Positions 1 to 4,992 of a DNA stretch of 6,094 nucleotides are shown in pieces. The stretch covers positions 1 to 6,094 of the forward strand of contig CALLHT010000012.1 in the NCBI GenBank assembly GCA_938009335.1, written 5' to 3'. Position numbers and translations under genes: made by a program. This DNA is from an uncultured Rhizobiaceae group bacterium (lineage in GTDB: Bacteria > Pseudomonadota > Alphaproteobacteria > Rhizobiales > Rhizobiaceae). The notes beneath the pieces are model-generated. The model did no database searches and was not told where the DNA came from. It saw only the letters and a program-made list of their open reading frames with translations. The number at the start of each line of letters is the position of its first letter. The stretch's first letter is position 1.

Positions 1-17
1 TATCTGAAAAGTTTAGG

Positions 18-43
18 AAGGCCGGAGTTCATCCGGCCTTTTT
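18..43 (+). terminator. Intrinsic terminator of an upstream gene off the left edge
   Basis: A perfect 9-bp stem, AAGGCCGGA (18-26) with TCCGGCCTT (32-40), has a 5-nt loop and runs into a T-tract (39-43). This is a classic rho-independent terminator for transcription entering from the left. On the other strand the stem is followed by CCTAAAC rather than a clean U-tract, so any role as terminator for the converging CBS gene, whose stop is only 13 bp away, would be weaker. Confidence 0.85.
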
Positions 44-55
44 CATTTGGGTGAA

Positions 56-484
56 CTACCCCGCGATGTAGCGCTTCATCTCTTCTGCATCACGCTCGGC
101 TTGCTTGATCTTGCGCTTCACCACATCGCCGATAGAGACAATACCTTTCAAAATGCCATGATCGATAACCGGCAAATGGCGAAATTTTCCAACGGTCATT
201 TTCTCCATCAGCGTATCAATCACATCATCTGAAGTGCATGAAACGACACGGTGTGTCATACATTCCGAAACCGTCTTCTCAAGCGCACTTGCACCAGCAT
301 TGGCAATATCGCGCACAATATCACGTTCGGAAACAATGCCGCAGACCTGATCACTGTCTGTCACAACAACAAGTGCGCCGATCTTATGATTTGCCAAAAT
401 TCTTGCCGCATCCTCCAGCGTTGTTTGCTGGCTGATTGTAACGACGTTTCCGCCTTTTTCTGCGAGTATCTCTGAAACTGCCAT
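56..484 (-). CDS. Stand-alone two-CBS-domain protein
   Basis: This 142-residue cytosolic protein consists of two CBS motifs and little else. CBS1 spans about residues 8-62 and ends in GIVSERDIVR (49-58). CBS2 spans about 72-128 with FRHLPVID (101-108) and GIVSIGDVVK (114-123). Paired CBS motifs form a Bateman module that usually binds adenosine nucleotides (AMP, ATP, NAD(H)) and senses energy or redox state; the ligand and target here cannot be read from sequence. The length is typical of the small alphaproteobacterial CBS proteins. The ATG at 484 is well supported by GGAGG (498-494 on the minus strand) 9 nt upstream. A charged C-terminal helix (about residues 124-139) follows CBS2. The gene lies 97 bp downstream of the L,D-transpeptidase gene in the same direction, so it may be co-transcribed or have its own promoter. 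No pathway can be assigned. Confidence 0.93.
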   Translation of the reverse strand: MAVSEILAEKGGNVVTISQQTTLEDAARILANHKIGALVVVTDSDQVCGIVSERDIVRDIANAGASALEKTVSECMTHRVVSCTSDDVIDTLMEKMTVGKFRHLPVIDHGILKGIVSIGDVVKRKIKQAERDAEEMKRYIAG

Positions 485-523
485 ATCAACGAACCTCCAT
501 TTCGCATAGATTTGCCAGCCCCC

Positions 524-537
524 ACTCAGTACAGAGT
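524..537. promoter_or_regulatory. Imperfect palindrome upstream of the CBS gene
   Basis: ACTCAGTACAGAGT is a 14-bp inverted repeat with one mismatched pair, centred 40-53 bp upstream of the CBS start codon. That is a sensible place for an operator. No convincing -10/-35 pair is visible around it, so this is only a positional suggestion. Confidence 0.2.
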
Positions 538-581
538 AGCGAAATCAATCCGTTTTGCAAACAGAGGGTGTTAATAGGGGA

Positions 582-1283
582 TTATACAACCACGATTGAA
601 GAGCCCGGGCGTACCCGATTGAACAGATCAATCACATCCTGATTAAGCAGGCGTACGCAACCGCTCGATACCGCCTTACCAATCGAAAAATGTTCAGGCG
701 AACCATGCAGACGATACAGCGTATCGACACCATCTTGGAAAATGTAAAGCGCGCGGGCTCCAAGCGGATTATCTAGGCCCGGAGGCATCCCGCCATTCTC
801 AGCGCTCCATTTGCGCAATTCTGGCTGACGTTGGATCATTTCTTCCGGTGGTGTCCAGGTTGGCCAAGGTCGTTTCCAGGCGATTTTAGCGCGGCCTGAC
901 CACTCAAAACCTTGGCGACCAAGCCCCACGCCATAGCGCATTGCCTTGCCGTTTGGCTCTACATGGTGAAGGAAAAATGTTTTGGTGTTGACGATAACCG
1001 TGCCCGGCTTTTCGCGCGTTTTAAAATCGACCCGCTGGCGATAATACTTTTTGTCGATGTCTTTGAATGGCACCGCAGGAAGAGGAAATTCTTCGCTTGG
1101 CACCGCCGCGTAAATCCGTTTCGGATTAAACTCCGGATCAACTTTTCTAAGGCCAATGCGTGACATGCGATCACTGATTTTGGATCGCGTCTCGCTGGAG
1201 CAACCCGCAAGCACCATGGCGGATGAACATGCCATGCCGGTAAGCATGGTTCTACGATTAAAGCGTGTGTCTATGTCTGCCAT
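582..1283 (-). CDS. L,D-transpeptidase (YkuD family), Tat-type lipoprotein
   Basis: The 233-residue protein should act in the periplasm on peptidoglycan: YkuD-fold L,D-transpeptidases make 3-3 cross-links or attach proteins to the wall through a catalytic cysteine. The signature is at the C-terminus: His193 in HGSPEHFS, then SSGCVRL with Ser207, Cys209 (nucleophile) and Arg211. The N-terminus has a twin-arginine motif (N-R-R-T-M-L, residues 9-14), a hydrophobic stretch and a lipobox LAGC (25-28), so I infer Tat export and lipid attachment at Cys28. I chose the ATG at 1283 because AGAGGA lies about 5 nt upstream and the signal peptide then begins correctly. The longer reading frame to 1358 adds 25 residues ahead of the signal and has no support. 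The frame ends at 582 with no clear terminator before the CBS gene. Which cross-link or substrate it handles cannot be told. Confidence 0.93.
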   Translation of the reverse strand: MADIDTRFNRRTMLTGMACSSAMVLAGCSSETRSKISDRMSRIGLRKVDPEFNPKRIYAAVPSEEFPLPAVPFKDIDKKYYRQRVDFKTREKPGTVIVNTKTFFLHHVEPNGKAMRYGVGLGRQGFEWSGRAKIAWKRPWPTWTPPEEMIQRQPELRKWSAENGGMPPGLDNPLGARALYIFQDGVDTLYRLHGSPEHFSIGKAVSSGCVRLLNQDVIDLFNRVRPGSSIVVV

Positions 1284-1421
1284 CGGTTCCTCTGGTGTAA
1301 CGGAGTTAATCCTTAAAGTTTGGGTAAGGTATTGGTTCCCGAACATCCAGCTAACCAAAGGTCAACTTTCTGTGAGGGGCTTGGTTTCGAACCGGTAAAA
1401 TAGACTTGTGATTTTTTTACA

Positions 1422-2399
1422 TCACTCGGATATTTGAAACCGCACCAAAATGGGGAAATGGTCTGAACCAACATACTCCAATCGCTCGGTACTGAGCACA
1501 TGAACCCGCCCCTTATGTAGCACGTGATCGATCGGCAGTCCTGCGATTCTGGCAAGCCCGCCCGGCAGCTCTTCAAATAACCAGCTCGGCCCAATTCCTG
1601 AAGCGATATTTAATCCTCCGGTTTGCGCGAAACGCTTTACCGTTCTTGACCAGGGCGTTGCGTTAAAATCCCCAGCGATGAGAACATCCTCAGCCAGCTG
1701 CTCCAATTCCGGAATGAAGGTTTCAAGTTGTTCCGGTCCACTTGCAGGCCAAGGCCAACGCAGATGTAACGAACCGATGGTCAGGGTCTCACCACTTGGT
1801 GCCTTAACCGAGGTCTTACCGAAGGTGCCGAACACACCGCAATATTCACCCTTTGGCGTCATTGGCCATTTGGAATAAATCCGCACTCCGCCGCGCTTTC
1901 CATATTCCGGGCAATGAAAAATGTAAGGCCACTTATCATGCAGACGCAAAACATATGGCTCCCAAACATGTGAGACCTCAGACAGGGAGAAAATATCCGG
2001 ATCTTGCTCACTCAACCAGTTTACGACGGGCTCAGGGTCATTGTGGTTCCACAAAAGATTGAGATGCAGTAGCGAATAAACCGGCTTATCTGAAAGTGCT
2101 GCACGTTGTTTGGCGGTCCACGGATAACCGATTTGAGCCGTGTAAATACCAACGGCCGCAGCACCTAACGCAAGAGCTGCAACGACTTTGTGGCGGGTAA
2201 ACACCAACACCAGAAACGCAATCAGCAAGCAGACAGCGAAATGCATTCTGAAATGTGCAAACGTATCGAACGCCGGATGAATATGGCCGAAAAAGCCAAT
2301 GCCGATCGCCAGCACTGAGCCGACAACACATAGAATAATGAGATTTTTTTTGAGGCGGATCATTAAGGCACGAACGCTTATCGATTTGAAATTTGCCAT
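1422..2399 (-). CDS. Membrane-anchored endonuclease/exonuclease/phosphatase-family protein
   Basis: This 325-residue protein has three predicted N-terminal membrane segments (about 19-38, 53-68, 71-90) followed by an EEP-fold hydrolase domain (about 105-323). Landmarks of the metal-dependent active site are visible in order: LNLLWN (Asn114 region), the metal-ligand Glu in SLSEVS (Glu141), SLHLRW (His212), AGDFNATPW (Asp244, Asn246), IDHV (Asp291, His292) and the terminal GSDHFPI (Asp313, His314). All key residues appear intact. EEP enzymes cleave phosphodiesters in DNA, RNA, phospholipids or inositol phosphates. The three-helix anchor resembles bacterial YafD/VanX-neighbour type EEP proteins and suggests the domain sits at the membrane, probably on the periplasmic side; the substrate is unknown. 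ATG 2399 has no clear Shine-Dalgarno, nor does the alternative ATG at 2363, which would remove 12 residues and keep all three helices. The gene ends 138 bp before the L,D-transpeptidase start. Confidence 0.9.
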   Translation of the reverse strand: MANFKSISVRALMIRLKKNLIILCVVGSVLAIGIGFFGHIHPAFDTFAHFRMHFAVCLLIAFLVLVFTRHKVVAALALGAAAVGIYTAQIGYPWTAKQRAALSDKPVYSLLHLNLLWNHNDPEPVVNWLSEQDPDIFSLSEVSHVWEPYVLRLHDKWPYIFHCPEYGKRGGVRIYSKWPMTPKGEYCGVFGTFGKTSVKAPSGETLTIGSLHLRWPWPASGPEQLETFIPELEQLAEDVLIAGDFNATPWSRTVKRFAQTGGLNIASGIGPSWLFEELPGGLARIAGLPIDHVLHKGRVHVLSTERLEYVGSDHFPILVRFQISE

Positions 2400-2450
2400 C
2401 TACATATCAACACAAGACGCAAATCGCGAGGTGAAATTCCCGTGAGGTGA

Positions 2451-2478
2451 TTGTGCTTGTGTGAATAGGCACTATTGT
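2451..2478 (+). promoter_or_regulatory. Weak candidate promoter for the yfcG-type gene
   Basis: TTGTGC (2451-2456) and TATTGT (2473-2478), separated by 16 bp, sit just upstream of the GST gene in the 104-bp divergent gap with the EEP gene. Both boxes match the sigma-70-type consensus only partly, so the exact position is uncertain although a promoter must lie in this gap. Confidence 0.25.
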
Positions 2479-2503
2479 GGCGCAAAAGATGACGGAGTTC
2501 CCC

Positions 2504-3211
2504 ATGCAGCAGACAAAACCGATTGAACTTTATTACTGGCCAACCCCGAATGGTTGGAAGATCTCAGTCATGCTGGAAGAACTTGGTGTGCCGTATGAGA
2601 TTAAATATGTGAACATCGGCAAAGGCGAACAGTTTGAGCCGGATTTCCTCAAGATTGCTCCCAATAACCGCATGCCGGCAATCATTGACCCGGAAGGCCC
2701 GGATGGTGAACCCATCTCGGTGTTTGAGTCCGGTGCCATCCTGCAATATCTGGGGCGTAAGTTCGGTAAGTTCTACCCAGCTGATGAGCGAGGCCGCGTT
2801 GAGGTGGATCAATGGGTCATGTGGCAGATGGGCGGCTTGGGACCGATGGCCGGACAAACCCACCACTTCCGCGTCTATGCGCCGGAACAGGTGCCTTACG
2901 CGATTGATCGCTACACCAACGAAGTAAACCGCCTCTATGGTGTTATGAATACAAGACTGGCAGATCGTGATTATCTCGCGGGTGAATACTCCATTGCAGA
3001 TATGGCATGCATTGGCTGGGCCATTTTGTGGGAACGCCAGGGGCAGGACATCAAACAGTTCCCGCATCTCGAAAAATGGTTGGAGCGGATGCAAGCGCGG
3101 CCCGCAGTTGCAAAAGGGCTTGAGATTGGGATTGAGAAGCGTCAGGCGACGCAGGCTAAAATGAAAGACGAAGACCAGCAGAAAGTGCTCTTTGGACAAA
3201 AGGCCAGATAA
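2504..3211 (+). CDS. yfcG: YfcG-type (Nu-class) glutathione S-transferase / disulfide-bond oxidoreductase
   Basis: This 235-residue cytosolic protein has a thioredoxin-like N-terminal domain (about 1-90) and a helical C-terminal domain. It closely parallels E. coli YfcG as I recall it, sharing PTPNG near the N-terminus (here 13-17, with Thr14 and Asn16 at the active-site position in place of a catalytic Cys or Ser), the cis-proline motif NNRMPAI, FESGAILQYL for the glutathione gamma-glutamyl group, WQMGGLGPMAGQ-HHF and the YSIADMAC helix-cap motif. YfcG reduces small disulfides with glutathione and has little classical transferase activity. I chose ATG 2504 because GGAG (2494-2497) lies 6 nt upstream; a GTG at 2477 would add nine residues that lack family support. 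A polar tail of about 25 residues at the C-terminus is longer than in YfcG. The stop is followed one base later by the start of a secreted protein, implying an operon. Confidence 0.92.
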   Translation: MQQTKPIELYYWPTPNGWKISVMLEELGVPYEIKYVNIGKGEQFEPDFLKIAPNNRMPAIIDPEGPDGEPISVFESGAILQYLGRKFGKFYPADERGRVEVDQWVMWQMGGLGPMAGQTHHFRVYAPEQVPYAIDRYTNEVNRLYGVMNTRLADRDYLAGEYSIADMACIGWAILWERQGQDIKQFPHLEKWLERMQARPAVAKGLEIGIEKRQATQAKMKDEDQQKVLFGQKAR

Positions 3212-3212
3212 T

Positions 3213-3605
3213 ATGAAGGTTTTAAAGCTGCTTCTCGCAGCCTGTATGCTCTCATTTGCGGTTCAACCGGCAACGGCAGAACTGCTGGGTGAAGAATGGA
3301 TCACCGAAGCTGAGATGAAAAAACAATCGGCTTTTGCGCGTCAGCATAACCTTCTGCTCGTTGGTCTTAACTGCAAGTTCAAGGAAGGCATCGAGAACCC
3401 GGGTCGCGAAGACGTGGTGTTCCGCGCTGATTTTGAGCAGGTCTTTCCGGCACAGGCCTGGGGATGGACGTTTGATGCGAATGCCAGAATTCGCGGGCCG
3501 GAAAAACGCGCGGAAGCCGCAGGCTTTGTTGTTGCTGCCGAAGATTATTTCGAAATCAGTGGTGTGACCTGGGTGCGCTGCAAAGTCTGGCACCGCCCGC
3601 AATAG
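3213..3605 (+). CDS. Small exported protein of unknown family, coupled to yfcG
   Basis: I do not recognise this family. The 130-residue product begins with a basic n-region (MKVLK), a hydrophobic core and a likely signal peptidase I site after ATA (residues 20-22), leaving a mature periplasmic or secreted protein of about 108 residues. The mature part has two cysteines (54 and 123) far apart, which could form one disulfide, a tryptophan/phenylalanine-rich middle (WGWTFDANARIRGP) and a C-terminal strand-like segment (VTWVRCKVW). LAAC at residues 8-11 resembles a lipobox but comes too early for a normal lipoprotein signal. The ATG at 3213 is one base after the preceding TAA (3209-3211), giving a TAATATG junction, with AAGG just upstream, so translation is probably coupled to that of the yfcG-type gene. 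A longer frame from TTG 3192 would overlap the neighbour and spoil the signal peptide. Real gene: likely; function: unknown. Confidence 0.8.
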   Translation: MKVLKLLLAACMLSFAVQPATAELLGEEWITEAEMKKQSAFARQHNLLLVGLNCKFKEGIENPGREDVVFRADFEQVFPAQAWGWTFDANARIRGPEKRAEAAGFVVAAEDYFEISGVTWVRCKVWHRPQ

Positions 3606-3627
3606 ACATGGTTAGAACGGCGAATAC

Positions 3628-3651
3628 AAAAAACCCCGCCGCAGCGGGGTT
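3628..3651 (-). terminator. Intrinsic terminator of the DUF2147 gene
   Basis: A perfect 8-bp stem, AACCCCGC (3632-3639) with GCGGGGTT (3644-3651), has a 4-nt loop. Read on the minus strand it starts 23 nt after the DUF2147 stop codon and is followed by six U residues (A-tract 3628-3633 on the plus strand). On the plus strand it follows the exported-protein gene by 26 nt but lacks a U-tract, so it would terminate less efficiently in that direction. It serves a convergent gene pair. Confidence 0.85.
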
Positions 3652-3674
3652 AGTCATGTCTTTGCGCTGTAAGC

Positions 3675-4019
3675 TTAGATCTTTTTCCAGTTCTGCGTCT
3701 TGCAGAAAATCTTCAATGCGCAACCTTTAAGCTTAAGGTTTGAGCCGCCGACTTTAGCAGAACCTGAATACTGCTTGTTGTCAGCCGGGTCTGTTACAGT
3801 TCCGGTGTACGAACCGCCTGCGCCCTTCATTTTACCAATGCTCTTGCCTGCGTATTTGCCGGTTTTTAACTTGATGCAGAACGAACCACCGCATTTTGAG
3901 ATTGCGGCTGTTTCGCCGCTTTCAGTTTTCCAGTTGCCTTCGATGACATCAGCAAATGCTGGTGCATTCACGGAAAGAACCAATCCAGCAGCGAAAACGG
4001 TTGAGATAATTTTTTTCAT
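3675..4019 (-). CDS. DUF2147-type small secreted protein
   Basis: The 114-residue precursor has a clean Sec signal peptide (KK n-region, hydrophobic core, AFA at 21-23), leaving about 91 residues starting DVIEGNW. The family features of DUF2147 are visible: the opening GNWKTESG, a Cys pair in KCGGSFC (43 and 48), a turn TDPADNKQYSG matching the family's DP-x-G-x-Y motif, and the closing LKLKGC...FCKTQNW (Cys100, Cys106). Four cysteines in an exported protein suggest two disulfides. DUF2147 proteins form a small lipocalin-like beta structure; no biochemical role is established to my knowledge. ATG 4019 is strongly supported by GGAGG (4030-4026 on the minus strand) 6 nt upstream. It is a single-gene unit with its own terminator and faces away from the Sel1-repeat gene. 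Confidence 0.9.
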   Translation of the reverse strand: MKKIISTVFAAGLVLSVNAPAFADVIEGNWKTESGETAAISKCGGSFCIKLKTGKYAGKSIGKMKGAGGSYTGTVTDPADNKQYSGSAKVGGSNLKLKGCALKIFCKTQNWKKI

Positions 4020-4055
4020 GTCTGTCCTCCAAATCTGAAATCAAAGAAGCGTATT

Positions 4056-4065
4056 TTTACGTAAA
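4056..4065. promoter_or_regulatory. Perfect palindrome TTTACGTAAA near the DUF2147 promoter
   Basis: TTTACGTAAA is a perfect 10-bp palindrome, 37-46 bp upstream of the DUF2147 start codon and just downstream of the candidate -10 box, where an operator would block transcription. Its core TACGTAA recurs once in the same intergenic region at 4239-4245. No regulator can be named. Confidence 0.3.
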
Positions 4066-4069
4066 CGTC

Positions 4070-4099
4070 AATATGAGTTTTGCGCGAAGCTGTTCACAA
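4070..4099 (-). promoter_or_regulatory. Candidate promoter of the DUF2147 gene
   Basis: On the minus strand TTGTGA (4099-4094) and CATATT (4075-4070) are separated by 18 bp; each matches the sigma-70 consensus at four of six positions. Transcription would begin near 4062, giving a leader of about 43 nt. TTGACG (4071-4066) nearby is a better -35 hexamer but has no acceptable -10 partner. Confidence 0.3.
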
Positions 4100-4172
4100 A
4101 ATTTGGAACGTGAAGAATGAGGGCGATCTCGATATGCACTCACTCCCAACACCGCCATTTTTCTTCAAATTT

Positions 4173-4283
4173 GAATCATCAATCTGCGGAATGGTTACGC
4201 GAATCTTTCTTGGTGAATCTCGATTAACCCTAAAAATATACGTAACTTATTGATTTTATTGAATCACAAGAGTGAATCGAATC
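4173..4283. promoter_or_regulatory. Cluster of six GANTC (CcrM methylation) sites
   Basis: GAATC occurs at 4173-4177, 4201-4205, 4215-4219, 4261-4265, 4274-4278 and 4279-4283, always as GAATC on the plus strand. By eye the rest of the window has only four GANTC sites (1545, 2726, 5620, 6065). GANTC is the target of the alphaproteobacterial cell-cycle methylase CcrM, and intergenic clusters can make promoters sensitive to methylation state. The sites lie in an AT-rich stretch between the divergent DUF2147 and Sel1-repeat genes. The cluster is directly seen; the regulatory role is inferred. Confidence 0.6.
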
Positions 4284-4319
4284 CTAACTTCATATTTCGT
4301 TTTTGATTTGTTTTGTTTG

Positions 4320-4472
4320 CGTTAAGCATTCCGTTTAAGGCGGATTTTAAGTTTCCCCGCCATTCTGTCCTCATCGAACAACGAGATCGGGATCAACCCG
4401 GCACTACTGTAAAAACAGGCTGACAACAACAAGGCTCGAAACAAACGGGCAGAAATAAAGAGGATGTAAAAA
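4320..4472 (+). promoter_or_regulatory. Hairpin-bearing A-rich leader of the Sel1-repeat gene
   Basis: If transcribed, this stretch can form GGCGG/CCGCC (4339-4343 with 4357-4361, 13-nt loop), CGGG/CCCG (4388-4391 with 4397-4400, loop ATCAA) and CTGT/ACAG (4407-4410 with 4415-4418, loop AAAA). An A-rich, mostly unpaired segment (about 4421-4459) then leads to the AGAGGA ribosome site. The stems are short and each could arise by chance. I cannot match it to a known riboswitch, and I find no convincing promoter or transcription start in 4284-4340. Confidence 0.3.
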
Positions 4473-4739
4473 ATGGCACGTTTTGATGCAGCAGGGGCAG
4501 CTTTTGCCGATATGGCTTCCACCAATAAACCGGAAGCACTTTTTGAATTGGGTCTGGTTTATGCAACCGGCCGTGATGGCGAACAGGACATGGTCGCAGC
4601 ACATAAATGGTTTAACATTGCAGCCTTTCAGGGCTTTGAGCTTGCGAAAGCTCGCCGTGAAGAGATTGCAGTGGACATGACAAAAGATCAGATCGCGAAA
4701 GCCCAGCGTGCGGCTCGCGAATGGATCACAAAACACTAA
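4473..4739 (+). CDS. Small single Sel1-repeat (TPR-like) protein
   Basis: This 88-residue protein, apparently cytosolic with no signal peptide or membrane segment, carries one Sel1-like repeat at about residues 20-60: PEALFELGLVYATGRDGEQDMVAAHKWFNIAAFQG-type spacing of LG-x2-Y-x2-G, D-x2-A-x2-W-F and A-A-x-Q-G. A C-terminal helix (about 68-86, TKDQIAKAQRAAREW) follows, as in longer Sel1 proteins. Sel1 repeats form alpha-solenoids that bind other proteins; with one repeat this is probably a small adaptor, but the partner is unknown. ATG 4473 is supported by AGAGGA (4459-4464) 8 nt upstream. The gene stands alone, with a long upstream region containing GANTC sites and hairpins and a hairpin-rich 3' region, so its mRNA may be strongly regulated or may carry a small RNA. 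Confidence 0.85.
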   Translation: MARFDAAGAAFADMASTNKPEALFELGLVYATGRDGEQDMVAAHKWFNIAAFQGFELAKARREEIAVDMTKDQIAKAQRAAREWITKH

Positions 4740-4758
4740 TTCGAAGATAGCAGGGAGC

Positions 4759-4793
4759 GACGCGGTGCCTATCCTCCTCCCGGGTGCCGCGTC
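4759..4793 (+). other. Stem-loop exposing CCTCCTCCC (anti-Shine-Dalgarno motif)
   Basis: GACGCGGTGCC (4759-4769) pairs with GGTGCCGCGTC (4783-4793) over 11 bp, including two G-U wobbles, leaving the 13-nt loop TATCCTCCTCCCG. The loop presents CCTCCTCCC (4773-4781) entirely single-stranded. That motif is complementary to Shine-Dalgarno sequences and is the hallmark of the CcsR sRNAs of Rhodobacter and the related cuckoo RNA family in alphaproteobacteria, which also lie directly downstream of small ORFs. Here the hairpin begins 20 nt after the Sel1-repeat stop. Cuckoo RNAs usually have two such hairpins behind a DUF1127 gene; I see only one, behind a different gene. With no U-tract after it, it is a poor intrinsic terminator. 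A competing GGGAG (4753-4757)/CTCCC (4777-4781) pairing would hide the motif. Confidence 0.6.
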
Positions 4794-4974
4794 AATCCGG
4801 ATCAACCGCACCAAAGAAGTGTGGGATCAATAAAAGAGCCCAAAAGGGCCAAATAAGACCAAGAAGAGTGCGCAAAGCACCGGAACTAAAAAGAATGCGG
4901 AAAACGCATCGAACACAATAGGGGAAAACCAACCCCCAAGAGACTGGAAGGGCAACCTTCCGCACGGAAGTAAA

Positions 4975-4992
4975 AAGTTTGAGGAAGTTTGA
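4975..4992 (+). repeat. Direct repeat AAGTTTGA overlapping the terminator arm
   Basis: AAGTTTGA occurs at 4975-4982 and again at 4985-4992. The second copy is part of the 5' arm of the terminator; both copies are complementary to TCAAACTT (5007-5014) in the 3' arm. The first copy could therefore form a shorter alternative 8-bp stem ending two bases further from the U-tract. Confidence 0.6.

Noticed and set aside
1383..1393. GGTTTCGAACC, resembling a tRNA T-arm (possible attachment-site remnant)
   Set aside because: The stem does not extend to five pairs on either strand, and there is no acceptor stem, CCA or other tRNA arm nearby.
2564..3199. Long minus-strand ORF (211 residues) antisense to the yfcG-type gene
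   Set aside because: A shadow of a strongly recognised coding sequence; its translation has no recognisable domain.
4209..4235. CTTGGT-N13-CCCTAAAA, resembling an RpoH (heat-shock sigma) promoter; attractive because CcsR RNAs are RpoH-controlled
   Set aside because: The -10 part matches the consensus poorly and the site is about 240 bp from the Sel1 start; too weak to annotate without a mapped transcription start.
4173..4283. GANTC cluster in AT-rich DNA as a replication origin
   Set aside because: No DnaA boxes (TTATCCACA-like), iterons or replication genes are visible, so a promoter role is more likely.
4322..4338. TTAA...TTAA pair as a possible CtrA box
   Set aside because: The spacer is 9 bp, not the required 7. 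The TTAACC at 4224-4229 is only a half-site.
4404..4814. Minus-strand 136-residue ORF antisense to the Sel1-repeat gene
   Set aside because: It lies opposite a well-supported gene, has no family features and crosses the anti-SD hairpin.
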